The notes below the pieces were generated by a model that saw only the letters and a program-made list of their open reading frames with translations, was not told the DNA's origin and did not search any database. Positions 43,517 to 53,798 of a DNA stretch of 64,000 bases are shown here, one piece after another (the stretch's first letter is position 1; each line of letters begins with the position of its first letter). The DNA is from Halichondria panicea (lineage: Eukaryota > Porifera > Demospongiae > Suberitida > Halichondriidae), in assembly GCF_963675165.1 (NCBI RefSeq), contig NW_026986607.1:30771-94770 (forward strand). Direction: 5' to 3'. Position numbers and translations under genes: made by a program.

Positions 43517-43688
43517 TGCACAAGAGTGCACGAACTCTGTACAAAGGTGCACGACCCATCGTATCGCACGACCTGCACAACGGTGCACAACTCGACGGCT
43601 GCACAAGAGTGCATGTAAGTCTGCACAAAGGTGCAAAAATTGTTGCCCTGCACAAAGGTGCAAAATTGTTGCCCTGCACAAAGGTGCA
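43517..43688 (+). repeat. Array of seven small hairpins in the BEL leader
   Basis: TGCACAARRGTGCA-type palindromes (stem TGCAC/GTGCA, four-base loop) at 43517-43530, 43539-43551 (imperfect), 43574-43587, 43600-43613, 43622-43635, 43649-43662 and 43675-43688, between the primer-binding site and the polyprotein ATG. Confidence 0.9.
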
Positions 43689-43731
43689 CGAACGAAACCA
43701 AAACATTTAGTATACTTCATTCTTATCTCTT

Positions 43732-46700
43732 ATGATGTCTGAGCTCACTACTCTCAAAAGAAGGAGAGGCTCAGTAAAGGCCAGCATCACAAGGTTGACT
43801 TCCAAGCTAACAGAGCTCGAAGGCATGGACTTTGATCAATCTGTCTCAAGCCAAGCGCAACAGTTACTTAAGAGATTGGAATCACTTGATACTAGCTTCA
43901 AGACGCATAACATGGCAATTCTTGACGCTATAGAAGAAAGCCAAGTCGAAGCTGAACAAGAGACACTTGATGAACATGACGACGATGTCATGAATATCTC
44001 ACTCAGACTACAAGCCCTAACTACTCTTAACACTGACACTGTCGAGGCTAGACCTCTCCCTGATCGTACTCTCATTGGTCGCCGTCTGGCGCAGTTGCAA
44101 GCGAGACTCTTGTCAGTCACAGAAGAAGCAAATACACTCTCTGGAGATCCTGCAGAAGTTCACTTAGCCCACACCTACCAAGAAATACTTGCAGACCTCA
44201 AGGCAGAACTCGCAGACATCAGGAAGGAAGCAGTAGTCATTGCCGCCGATTCATCTGATGATCTCAGCACGGCTGTTTGTAATCAAGACAAGGACATTTT
44301 CAATCTATCAGTAAAGATCAAAAAAATCCTTTACAATCCTGGATACACTTTGGAATCGCTCACCACCACGACACCTGAACCGCATGGAGTTAGACTCCCA
44401 AGAATTGACATTGCTTCATTCGACGGCGACCTGCTCAATTGGCAAACTTTCTGGGAGCAGTTTAACATTTCTGTCCACAGTCGCAAGAATGTTGCTAATG
44501 CGGAAAAGTTGGCTTATCTCCGACACTCTCTGAAGGACGGCCAAGCCAAATCAGTGATTGAAGGACTCTCTCAATCTGGTGATCAATACGCGGAGGCTAT
44601 TGAATCTCTCAAGGCACGGTACGACAGGCCACGTTTAATTCACCAAGCTCATGCTCGGAAAATCTACGAAGCTCCAAACCTAAAGGATGGCAGTGGCAAA
44701 GAGATCAGACGCCTGCATGACTCTGTACAACAGCACTTGCGTGCTCTCAAGGCAATGGGTGAAGAACCTTCTGGAGCATTTATAACTTCTATACTGGAAC
44801 TGAAACTGGACCAAGCCACGATGTTTGAATGGCAAAGGGCCAGTCAGGACTCTACCAGTGTTCCACACTATCAAAAACTACTTGAGTTTCTTGATCTTAG
44901 AGCACAAGCCTCAGAGACGTGTTCGCTTACTCAAGAAAGGCGTAGCGGACGATTTGAGCACAAGAAACCCTACACCAATCCTCACAAGATTTCAGCTCAC
45001 ACTGGAAACGTTTTTGAATCAGCCGGAAACTGCGTCACTTGTAAAGTCGAGAAGCACCCACTGTATGCCTGCCCGAAGTTCAAGAGCTTACCCCACGACA
45101 AGATGTTGTCAACTGTTCGCTCTAACAATCTATGCCTAAACTGTTTTAGGCCCGGACACATGGCCAGGAATTGCTCAAGTCTCCATCGTTGTAAACAATG
45201 CCAAAAACCCCATCATACCTTATTACACATTGAAACCAAGGTATCTGGTCAAACTCCTTCTGCAACTCCAGAAACTCCAGAAAACGAACACTCATGCACT
45301 GCCAGCATCGTTTCGACCAATGCGCAGACAGGTACAAGTTCAAGGACTCTCATGATGACCTGTCAAGTACTAATTCATGCCCCCGATGGCTCTCAAATCA
45401 AGGCTCGTGGTCTACTCGATTCAGGTTCAACAACCTCGTTTGTATCTCAACGATTGGTACAGTCACTTGGGCTACCAAAGTCGTCGAAGAATCTTCAAAT
45501 CACTGGAATAGCTGGAATCTCTCACAACTCACCGTTGCATTCAATTTCCACATTCCACGTCTCGCCAACGTTTTCACCCGATGAAAGAATACCAGTCACT
45601 GCGGTTGTTGTCCCGAGGGTCACTTGTGATATGCCTGCACAGCCTGTGGGTTTCAATTCAAAATGGAATCATTTATCTGGCCTAGAGCTCTCTGACTCGG
45701 AATTTGGATGTCCTGGAAGGATCGACATTTTGTTTGGCGTCGATGTCTGTGCATATTCACTATTGCAAGGCCGGCGGCAGGGACCAGCTGACTCGCCAGT
45801 AGCATTCGAGACCATCTTCGGCTGGGTGCTTGCTGGCAAAACAGACAAGCTACAAGTCCTCCACAGTCAAGTATCAACCCATCACGTCACTGTCACTTCT
45901 GGAGATGACATTTTGAGACAATTCTGGGAAATCGAAGAGAGTCCCAAGGCTGCATCCAATCTATCCCCTCAGGAGCGTACAGTCATACGTCATTTTAATG
46001 AGACTCACACTTTAAATAAAGATGGTAGATTTGTTGTGCCTCTCCCCAAGAACCCTGACTCCAAACCCCTTGGAGAATCCAGAATGCAAGCTGTGCGAAG
46101 ATTCCTTTCTCTTGAACGATCCCTCCGTGCCAAGAACCAATTCAAAGATTTTGCCACAGTCATGGAGGAATACATGAAATTAGGACACGCTGAAGTGGTA
46201 CCAGACACAGACAGTCGAAAATCAAGCAATTGTGTGTTCTATCTACCAATGCATGCTGTGCACAAAGAACATAGCACCACTACAAAGATTAGGGCCGTTT
46301 TTGATGCATCCGCCAAATCTAGTACTGGAGTCTCCCTAAATGATACTTTGTTGGTTGGACCAACTGTACATCCACCGTTGATTGATGTATTACTACAATT
46401 TCGCTTCCATAGAATTGCTCTCACGGCCGATGTGAGCAAAATGTACAGAGCGGTCGAGCTAACACAATCTGATCGTGATCTCCACCGATTTGTATGGCGA
46501 AGCACACCCACCGACAATTTGACAGACTACAGAATGACAAGAGTCACGTTTGGTGTGTCTGCTTCATCCTTTGCTGCCAACATGTCCGTTAAGCAGAACA
46601 CTCTCAACCATGCTACAGAATACCCCCAGGCCGCAAGAATTGTTGAAACGTCTTTCTATGTAGACGACTGCCTCTCGGGAGCTGACTCTGCTGAGGAAGC

Positions 46701-48525
46701 AATTATTCTTCAGCGGCAACTACACAATCTGTTTACCAAGGGAGGATTTCTTCTCAGAAAGTGGGACTCAAATGATGCAACGGTATTGGACAGTATATCT
46801 TCTGAGCTCAGGGATAGTCAATCATCACACTTGCTTCCCACTGACGACGAGTACAAGAAGACCCTTGGTATCGAGTGGAATGCAAGTAAAGATCACTTTC
46901 GACTAACTGTGGCCGATCAACCTCCAATTGAGACTCTAACCAAACGGGGTCTAGCCTCTGATGTTGCTAAGACATATGACGTGCTCGGGTGGTTTTCTCC
47001 TGCTACCATCAAGATGAAGATCTTACTCCAGAAGTTGTGGGAAGAAGGACTCGAATGGGATGATCCAGTTCCTTCAAGTATCAAGGATGTATGGTGCAAG
47101 TGGAGATCTGAACTTTCCCACAAGTATATCCCTCGCTGCTACTTTGACGTAGCCTCTCACATCTCATCGATCCAACTTCACGGGTTCTCCGATGCCTCAG
47201 AATCCGCATATTCTGCTGTTGTGTACCTGCGTCTAACGAACACATCAAATTCCAATCAAATCTCACTAGTCATGTCTAAAACCAAAGTGGCACCAATCAA
47301 GCGTCTGTCGATTCCACGGCTTGAATTGTGTGGTGCACACTTACTCTCTCAATTGCTGAGTCATGTGAAGAAGGTGTTTGACATTCCCCTTTTCAGCATA
47401 CATGCCTGGACAGATAGCACGGTGGTACTAAATTGGCTGGATGGAAGCCCAAAGCGTTTCAAAACATACGTGGGAAACCGAATCTCTGCAATTCTTGACC
47501 TGATTCCGCCAGACAAGTGGAGACATGTGAGTGGACTAGAGAATCCAGCCGACTGTGCCTCTAGAGGTCTCTATCCCACTGAGTTACTAGACTACGAGCT
47601 CTGGTGGAATGGTCCTGACTGGTTGAAGAAATCTTCCACCGAATGGCCTAAGAAAAATATGATCAAGCCCAATACCCCAGCTGACGAAGAAAAGGAGATT
47701 TCATTGCTGGTAGTGGCAGAGTCTGACCACTTGCCAGTAATCCCTTTGGAACGATTCTCAAATTTTAACCAATTCAAACGTGTCACTTGCTGGATCAATC
47801 GTCTTGTGTACAATTCCAAAAGGAAAAGGAAAGACAGGATCCTGTCTAGCTGTTTGACCACCCTTGAACTCCAGCAAGCGGAGAATTACTGGTACAAATT
47901 CGTTCAATTGATTCACTTCAAATCCGAGATTGAAAACCTGAGCAGCAACCATCCACTGCCCAACTCAAGCTCACTCATCTCTCGAAACCCATTCCTTGAT
48001 GATAACAAGTTGCTTCGAGTCGGAGGCAGACAGCAACTATCTCAATCGTCTTATGAATCCAAGCACCCTCTGATTCTGCATGGAAGTCACAAGCTGACTC
48101 GTGTGATCATATTCACAGAGCATATTCGATTGTTGCACGCTGGTCCAACACTGCTTGCCAGCTCTCTGAACAGACGGTATCATATAATTGGTGGATACAA
48201 GGTCATTCGCTCTGTCACAAGGAAATGTGTCACTTGTCGAAAGTATTCAGCCAAGCCCCTACCACAGATGTTGGGACAGCTGCCACCGGAAAGAATCACT
48301 CCTGGATCTGTTTTCGACAAAGTAGGCATCGACTATGCCGGTCCAGTGCTGATCAAGTATGGTTATGTCCGGAAACCAACTATCGTAAAGGCATACATTT
48401 GTGTTTTTGTATCGCTATCGGTAAAGGCAGTTCACTTGGAATTGGTGACCGATCTGACAACGGACGCGTTCATCGCTTGCCTAAGAAGGTTCATCGCTAG
48501 ACGTGGTCTACCTACACTCATTTAG
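43732..48525 (+). CDS. BEL/Pao gag-pol polyprotein, up to an in-frame TAG
   Basis: 1597 residues from ATG 43732. Coiled-coil N-terminus; DUF1759-type gag (IDIASFDGDLLNWQTFWEQF); Cys/His knuckles (CVTCKVEKHPLYAC, CLNCFRPGHMARNC, CKQCQKPHHTLLH); DUF1758-type protease (GLLDSGSTTSFVSQ); RT (IRAVFDASAKSS, ALTADVSKMYRAV, catalytic FYVDDCLSG); RNaseH (HGFSDASESAYSAVV, AWTDSTVVLNWL); integrase HHCC region (HIRLLHAG ... CVTCRK) and first DDE Asp (VGIDYAGPVL). TAG at 48523-48525 falls immediately before SDNGTNF, the second DDE Asp. Everything else looks intact. Confidence 0.95.
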   Translation: MMSELTTLKRRRGSVKASITRLTSKLTELEGMDFDQSVSSQAQQLLKRLESLDTSFKTHNMAILDAIEESQVEAEQETLDEHDDDVMNISLRLQALTTLNTDTVEARPLPDRTLIGRRLAQLQARLLSVTEEANTLSGDPAEVHLAHTYQEILADLKAELADIRKEAVVIAADSSDDLSTAVCNQDKDIFNLSVKIKKILYNPGYTLESLTTTTPEPHGVRLPRIDIASFDGDLLNWQTFWEQFNISVHSRKNVANAEKLAYLRHSLKDGQAKSVIEGLSQSGDQYAEAIESLKARYDRPRLIHQAHARKIYEAPNLKDGSGKEIRRLHDSVQQHLRALKAMGEEPSGAFITSILELKLDQATMFEWQRASQDSTSVPHYQKLLEFLDLRAQASETCSLTQERRSGRFEHKKPYTNPHKISAHTGNVFESAGNCVTCKVEKHPLYACPKFKSLPHDKMLSTVRSNNLCLNCFRPGHMARNCSSLHRCKQCQKPHHTLLHIETKVSGQTPSATPETPENEHSCTASIVSTNAQTGTSSRTLMMTCQVLIHAPDGSQIKARGLLDSGSTTSFVSQRLVQSLGLPKSSKNLQITGIAGISHNSPLHSISTFHVSPTFSPDERIPVTAVVVPRVTCDMPAQPVGFNSKWNHLSGLELSDSEFGCPGRIDILFGVDVCAYSLLQGRRQGPADSPVAFETIFGWVLAGKTDKLQVLHSQVSTHHVTVTSGDDILRQFWEIEESPKAASNLSPQERTVIRHFNETHTLNKDGRFVVPLPKNPDSKPLGESRMQAVRRFLSLERSLRAKNQFKDFATVMEEYMKLGHAEVVPDTDSRKSSNCVFYLPMHAVHKEHSTTTKIRAVFDASAKSSTGVSLNDTLLVGPTVHPPLIDVLLQFRFHRIALTADVSKMYRAVELTQSDRDLHRFVWRSTPTDNLTDYRMTRVTFGVSASSFAANMSVKQNTLNHATEYPQAARIVETSFYVDDCLSGADSAEEAIILQRQLHNLFTKGGFLLRKWDSNDATVLDSISSELRDSQSSHLLPTDDEYKKTLGIEWNASKDHFRLTVADQPPIETLTKRGLASDVAKTYDVLGWFSPATIKMKILLQKLWEEGLEWDDPVPSSIKDVWCKWRSELSHKYIPRCYFDVASHISSIQLHGFSDASESAYSAVVYLRLTNTSNSNQISLVMSKTKVAPIKRLSIPRLELCGAHLLSQLLSHVKKVFDIPLFSIHAWTDSTVVLNWLDGSPKRFKTYVGNRISAILDLIPPDKWRHVSGLENPADCASRGLYPTELLDYELWWNGPDWLKKSSTEWPKKNMIKPNTPADEEKEISLLVVAESDHLPVIPLERFSNFNQFKRVTCWINRLVYNSKRKRKDRILSSCLTTLELQQAENYWYKFVQLIHFKSEIENLSSNHPLPNSSSLISRNPFLDDNKLLRVGGRQQLSQSSYESKHPLILHGSHKLTRVIIFTEHIRLLHAGPTLLASSLNRRYHIIGGYKVIRSVTRKCVTCRKYSAKPLPQMLGQLPPERITPGSVFDKVGIDYAGPVLIKYGYVRKPTIVKAYICVFVSLSVKAVHLELVTDLTTDAFIACLRRFIARRGLPTLI

Positions 48526-49239
48526 AGCGACAATGGCACCAACTTTATTGGCGCATCTAGGCAGCTATCAGATGTCTACAAATTCCTTGAAACGCAAGCG
48601 AATCACCAAACCATCAGTGGTCATCTTGCTAGTCAAAATATAGAATGGCGGTTCATACCGCAACGTGCTCCACACTTTGGAGGTTTATGGGAAGCTGCAG
48701 TAAAGAGTGTCAAGACTCACCTGCGCAAGATCTTAGGCGAAGTCAAGATGACGTATGAGGAAATGTCCACAGTCCTGTGCCAGATTGAATCTACCCTCAA
48801 TAGTCGACCGCTGACACCCCTGCACAACGATGATGATGGCATTGAGGCTCTCACCCCGGGACACTTCCTCATCAATAGACCACTCAAGGCACTACCTGAT
48901 GTCTCATCTATAGCTCCTCGTCCACTCTCACTCTTGAAGCGATGGCAATGTTGTCAATCATTGGTACAGCATTTTTGGAAGAGATTCTCGACAGAATACC
49001 TTTCTCATATAGGAAAGTTCTACAAATGGCAACACCCAACAAGAAACATTCGCATTGGTGACCTTGTGGTCTTTAAAGAGGATGCTCCCATACGCAATCG
49101 ATGGCCATTGGCTAAAGTATTGAACGTTCATCCAGGCAAGGATGGTTTAGTGCGAGTGGCTCAGATCAAGACGGCCGATGGAACCTACACTCGTCCCATT
49201 ACCAAGCTCGCGGTAATACTACCGATTGACGAACAATAA
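48526..49239 (+). CDS. BEL integrase C-terminal part, in frame after the TAG
   Basis: Continues the polyprotein frame without shift: SDNGTNFIGASRQLSDVY (second catalytic Asp), FIPQRAPHFGGLWEAAVKSV (third residue Glu in WEAAVKS), STLNSRPLTPL, HFLINRPLKALP and the C-terminal DLVVFKEDAPIRNRWPL, ending at TAA 49239. It is one ORF with the preceding feature apart from a single nonsense codon, either a mutation or a readthrough site. Confidence 0.9.
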   Translation, partial: SDNGTNFIGASRQLSDVYKFLETQANHQTISGHLASQNIEWRFIPQRAPHFGGLWEAAVKSVKTHLRKILGEVKMTYEEMSTVLCQIESTLNSRPLTPLHNDDDGIEALTPGHFLINRPLKALPDVSSIAPRPLSLLKRWQCCQSLVQHFWKRFSTEYLSHIGKFYKWQHPTRNIRIGDLVVFKEDAPIRNRWPLAKVLNVHPGKDGLVRVAQIKTADGTYTRPITKLAVILPIDEQ

Positions 49240-49294
49240 GTAACTGTTGAACAATGGCAATGTACCTAAGACCATCCGGTCTTGGCCGGCGGTA

Positions 49295-49636
49295 TGTTGA
49301 TGTGTACAAGCTAGGTGTTTAATTACTTAATGTTATGCAATATTTACTAGGTTCATAGTTTAATGAGTTTGTGGTGAATGTGTTGTTTTGTTCAATTTTC
49401 TTTGTTGTGCGCAGGGCCCCTTGCTCTGGCCCTGCCCCCTTTGTTTTGTATTTGCCATCACCCACTATCTTTCTCAGTTGTTGTTGTTTTTTGTCTAAAC
49501 TCACTAAGAATTGTTGCAAAGGGTCAAGTCAACTTGTACTCTAGGATAAGTAGGAGCCTGTCTCCCAACCATAGCTAACTCTCAAACTAAACTAGCCTGT
49601 GTAGTTCTTAGTCTAGATACAAGAAAGAGCTCAACA
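49295..49636 (+). repeat. 3' LTR of the BEL element
   Basis: Same 342 bp as 43068-43409 with about one substitution. Confidence 0.95.
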
Positions 49637-49806
49637 CACATAATAATAATCATAATTATATGTACAACCGTATATGTACAACCGTTTTTATTTTCTCGTA
49701 CCACTCAGGATAATTATACGCAATAATTATTATGTGACAGACGTGCATGCACACTGCAGTATTAATTGTGAAGTAATAAAGGTGTATACAGTCACTTACA
49801 ATATTA

Positions 49807-49989
49807 TAGTGGAACCCCTCTATAACGGACACCTTTGGGGAACAATGTTTTGGCCTTTATACAGAGGTGGCCTTTGTTGAGAGGTTGTTTTGTACACAAA
49901 CTGTTCATTTGGGACCTGGGTGCCTGGCCGTTATAATTATAGCAACTGGCCTTTATTCAGAGGTGGTTGTTAAAGGAGGTTCCACTGTA
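49807..49989. mobile_element. MITE with TA(C/T)AGTGGAACC ends
   Basis: Left TAGTGGAACCCCTCTATA and right complementary (GGAGGTTCCACTGTA), TA at both ends; repeated GGCCTTTAT.CAGAGGTGG inside. It lies in the MULE intron that also holds the BEL element. Confidence 0.75.
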
Positions 49990-50001
49990 GACGATGCTTA
50001 C

Positions 50002-51245
50002 CTTTGGGATACTTAACCATTTTGTATTGAGCCAATCCCTTACACACTCATGGTGTTTCCAGATGTTGGATTGTTTAAGGTCATCTACCGCTTTTTGATA
50101 GTAGAATTCTGAGGGTAACCCTGACACGTTTTCAGTTGGTGGAGCATTAGCACATTCCCTTAACATAGATAGAAGACATTCCTTTTCATCATTACTGAGA
50201 CCATGTTTGTGATTATTTGTCCACCTCTCCCATGCTTGTTCGCGATGAAAATCACATAAATATATTAATTTTGTACACCTGGAAAGGTCTGTTTAAGAGC
50301 CAGAAGTTCAGCCTCCGAATAATCGGTCATGAAAAATTTGGGGTTCCACTTAGGATTCCATTTACGTAACAGTTGTAAGGCCTCAGATACATGTTGAGCC
50401 GTTTCAGACTGGTTAATAAACTCACCAACCACACTGTACCCTACATTCGTTTTGACACAGATAAAAAATAAGGCCAAGTCGTAACGTGTGCATGGTTTTA
50501 TACGTTGCATCTATGAGACTTATAATTATTGTTCCCATAACGTTCCAGTAACTTTTTTTGCCATTGTGTTTGGTGTACAACATACAGGAAACTTTGAGAG
50601 CATTGCTTGTGAGATCCTAAAACCTCACACCAGTCATCACATCACCTCCAGAGTTTCCTTGAAACCCTTTGGTTAATGTGTCTTCCTTTTTCTTTTCCTC
50701 TTTAGGTACTTCTTCTGATGATTGATGGTGCGTTTCAGAATCTTCAGACGAGATATAAGGGCGAAAGAAAAAGGTGCTTTCCCTGTCATGTTCTTCCCAT
50801 TCTTTAATTTTGAGTCTCAAGTTTTCTTGATCCAATTTTGAGAGCTCTAGTGCTCTCTTTGCTCGATACACATGATTTTTCATATCAACATTGTTAGGAT
50901 AAAATGCTCTGTCATGGGCTTGTGGTTTGAATCCAAGCTCTCTACTAATTTGGTTGTCTGAGTAGTACTTCAAGAGCTTTTTTACCTCGTGTACATCAGT
51001 AATATTAGCTGACACTATAGCTCTGAAATTTTTGATAGTAGCAAGGGGTGTACTTTCTGTGCAAATGCAATATCTGCTCCAATCGGGTGGCTGTTGTGTG
51101 CTTCATTCGTAGGAAGCGATACGAAGTATTTTGTTTGTTTTTTCGGGGTACCTGTAGCCAATTCATTCCTCAGCTCTCCCAATTTACCTTCACGTAGTAG
51201 CCGTAACTTCCATGGACTAGCACTGCTCAAAAAACACAAGAAAAG
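50002..51245 (-). pseudogene. MULE transposase, N-terminal half
   Basis: Segments in order: KYFVSLPTNEAHNSHPIGAD, then (shifted by two bases at about 51013) NITDVHEVKKLLKYY, DRAFYPNNVDMKNHVYRAKR, KLDQENLRLKIKEWE and TFFFRPYISSE. After further frame changes come FLYVVHQTQWQKKLLERYG, LIDATYK and VKTNVGYSVVGEFI, with KFFMTDYSEAELLALKQTF containing the second catalytic Asp. This order and wording are typical of MULE DDE transposases. At least four frameshifts. Confidence 0.75.
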
Positions 51246-51615
51246 GAAAATAAGGTAATAATACAATATATACGTGTATATTTAATAGTTTGAATGTGTG
51301 CACAACACCCAATTTTTCTTGTGCCTTGTAGTCGTAGCCGAGCATGTTTGCACTCTTTCTTTCGAAAGTAGTGTTGACCATATTGGCAATCTAATATATA
51401 TGTTGTGTATTTGTCAACAGAAAAAGGCGTATCTTTAAAGTTGACTGCATTTTTCTTCTCCCAGAAAATCTTCGCCGCCTGACTGCTACAAGCAGGGACC
51501 TCCTGCAGAGTGAAAGACTCTTACATTAATTATACTACTCTGTTTATTGTCTCAAGTTTATTTATTGTATTATTACCTTATTTTCCTTTTCTTGTGTTTT
51601 TTGAGCAGTGCTAGT
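51216..51615. repeat. Perfect 53-bp inverted repeat
   Basis: 51216-51268 and 51563-51615 are exact reverse complements, 53 of 53, separated by 294 bp. The arm contains the splice acceptor and the first bases of the MULE first exon (TTTTTTGAGCAG then TGCTAGT). Confidence 0.9.
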
Positions 51616-52849
51616 GCTTGCGCGCGCACGACCGTCGAATACCAAATGTTGATACTGTGCATGCTTGGTGCTGCTGTCTCACCAAGTCCAAGACTGTGTC
51701 ATCAACGTAACCTTCATAGTATAGGCCAACTCTCCTCAGGTTGTGTTCTCCAACCCACTGTGGTGCTGCATCCATAGCTAGCTAGCATGCAGTAATGATA
51801 GATCTACACGTACACACGTGTACCATGACCATTTATTAATTTACCGCCCGCGGCGACGTGGACCAAAAGTGTCTGGTAAAGGTATGTGTTTCCATAGATA
51901 AACGAACAGAAAGGGATTGGAAACGCCTATCTGGCCCACGTAATAGAGGCTAGTTACGGTCACATGACAGGAAGCTCTAAAATTAACTCTTCTTCCACTG
52001 CAAGCCCATAGCAACGACCCGTAGGAACAGCATCTAGAATCTGTAAAATTATGTTGGACTGTTTATAGACTGTAATAGAGGTTCAACTCTGGTGGAGCAT
52101 GCTACTGTTTACATCCCTGAAGAAGAAGATGCATCTGCTGAACTTATGATGAGAGGATCTGTTGTTGTGTTGTGTCCAACTTGTTAGATCTAATAATCGT
52201 CCAACTTGTTAGATCTAGTTACACTAGTACAATTTTGCTCGGAAGCAAGAAGTAAAGCGTATTAAACGTAGAGAGACACTGCAACATCAGACATAATTTT
52301 TAATTGTTTAGTAAAATTAATTTTATAATAAATAAATCGATTATAAATTATTATTGTTGTATAATACATTGTTGTAACATTGTACAACAATTTCTTCCTG
52401 GGTCTCTGGGAGAAGCTTGTCATTGATAACTCCTCTGAATCACAAAATTAACACAATACGTACTAACATGACATAGTTATAATCATTACAAAGTATATAC
52501 ACACAGCGTCAAAAATGTATGTAATGAAAGGTACACATGGCTCATATCCAGGTATTAAAGCAATACCAAAAATAAATGTCATATTCCTATTCTACTATGC
52601 ATAAACAATTAGAAAACACATTAAACGCTACTCACGCTAACTTAGAAGTCACTGTGGAGGAACGGTAACATGATAGAGAAAATTTACTACAAGTAGTTAC
52701 CAATTATTATTTTTATAATAGAATGCCAGCATTGATGGTTCTATTGAATATGAGCTTTCATATAATACAGCATTCAGTAAGTAATAGACTTGCAAAAGTG
52801 AGATATAGGAACAAAACCTTAAAATGTAGCTGTTTTGAGCACAAATCCT
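51616..52849. other. Unassigned sequence
   Basis: No gene recognised. 51888-51925 carries a left-end fragment (CATAGATAAACG ... GGGATTGGAAACG) of the 7-bp-TSD family. 52160-52220 has a short direct repeat (CCAACTTGTTAGATCTA). Confidence 0.4.
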
Positions 52850-53060
52850 AGCCTCCTTCGCAGCCTCTCCTTTTTCTGTTCTTTGTCACAGAAGAGAAAA
52901 TTGGAGGAACAAAGAAAGAAAGAAGGAAGTAACTAAGAAAAAGGAGAGCCTGCCTTGCTAAGTCGTGTGATCCCCTACTGACGTAGACAAATTTTAACGA
53001 GCGTGGGCGAGAGAAAACCTCAATAACTGTCCTCCCACACAGTACTAGTACTTGGAGCGC
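52850..53060. repeat. Dispersed repeat A, copy 2
   Basis: TAGCCTCCTTCGCAGCCTC, TCCTTTTTCTGTTCTTTGT, CTAAGAAAAAGGAGAGCC and GAGCGTGGGCGAGAG. Confidence 0.75.
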
Positions 53061-53384
53061 ATTTACCAGGAACATAATCTGTTATGAACAGTACAGTACA
53101 GTGCAGTAGAGTCAGCCTTTGTGAGACCTTTAGTCAGTAGAGGAAGTATGAAAGACTAGAGTAGAGTAGACTATACTGCTGTAATAATTATATCTACTAA
53201 TCAAGTGGGTCTGTTCTGAACTCAGGAAAAAAAACTGAGCTAAATTTAGATATTAAATAGTCTCTTTAGTCTTTACTAGGTAAGCCCTTGTCTACGATGT
53301 CTCCACGCTTGATTCTGGCTTACTATCTACGATGCTAACAGCTTTTATTTAGAGTTTGTAATGCGTAGGCATGCTGCTCTGTCA

Positions 53385-53590
53385 GGCTCCGCCCAGCTAG
53401 TGATTGCCCACGTTCATTTTCACTCGTCTACCACTCGTCTACCGTCACACGACTTAGCAAGGCAGGCTCTCCTTTTTCTTAGTCTCTTCCTTCTTTCTTT
53501 CTTTGTTCCTCCAATTCGTCCCGTATTTTATCTTATTGAACTACAGTGACAAAGAACAGAAAAAGGAGAGGCTGCGAAGGAGGCTACACA
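53385..53590. repeat. Dispersed repeat A, copy 3 (inverted)
   Basis: Same blocks as 52850-53060 in reverse order and complement, ending GGCTGCGAAGGAGGCTA. Confidence 0.75.
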
Positions 53591-53620
53591 AATCCAAGCA
53601 CAACTGCCAGTGAGCGTACT

Positions 53621-53676
53621 AGTTGGGCGGAGCCCGACCGTCCCTGACGGGAGGGACGGTCGGGCTCCGCCCAACT
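53621..53676. mobile_element. Perfect 25-bp-stem GC-rich palindrome with 10-bp flanking repeat
   Basis: Arms AGTTGGGCGGAGCCCGACCG plus TCCCT and exact complement around the six-base loop GACGGG. Flanked by TGAGCGTACT on both sides (53611-53620 and 53678-53687), as expected for an inserted element with a 10-bp target duplication. Confidence 0.75.
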
Positions 53677-53798
53677 ATGAGCGTACTGGAGCATCAGTTG
53701 GAGCTATCAGGGAAACCATGCAGATGCTAGAAGTTCAGTGCATACCTGGATTTCCCCCTGTAGAAATCGGCTGAAGAGAAAAGTGGGCAGAGCTCAAC

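Larger units (their letters stand above)
43068..49636 (+). mobile_element. BEL/Pao retrotransposon, young and nearly complete
   Basis: 342-bp LTRs (43068-43409, 49295-49636) differ by about one base (CTGTCTAG versus CTGTGTAG). Target duplication CACAT at 43063-43067 and 49637-49641. Primer-binding site TGGTCCTTCGAACCGGAT is the same as in the BEL relative at 16797. A single pol frame is interrupted by one TAG. The element is antisense to the MULE gene it interrupts. Confidence 0.95.
40214..51245 (-). pseudogene. MULE-type transposase gene with SWIM, CXXC and OTU parts, broken and split by a BEL element
   Basis: Read from 51245 down: N-terminal region (KYFVSLPTNEAHNSHPIG, YYPNNVD-like), MULE DDE core, SWIM finger, zf-CXXC, OTU protease. 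The exon ending at 50002 (SIPK, phase 0) joins the exon starting at 43038 (LWARVYRNDC, phase 0), and the BEL element 43068-49636 lies exactly inside that intron. Several 1-2 base frameshifts break every large exon. The combination of MULE transposase with SWIM and OTU is known from Mutator-like elements; the CXXC finger between them is less familiar to me. Terminal inverted repeats were not located. Confidence 0.75.
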
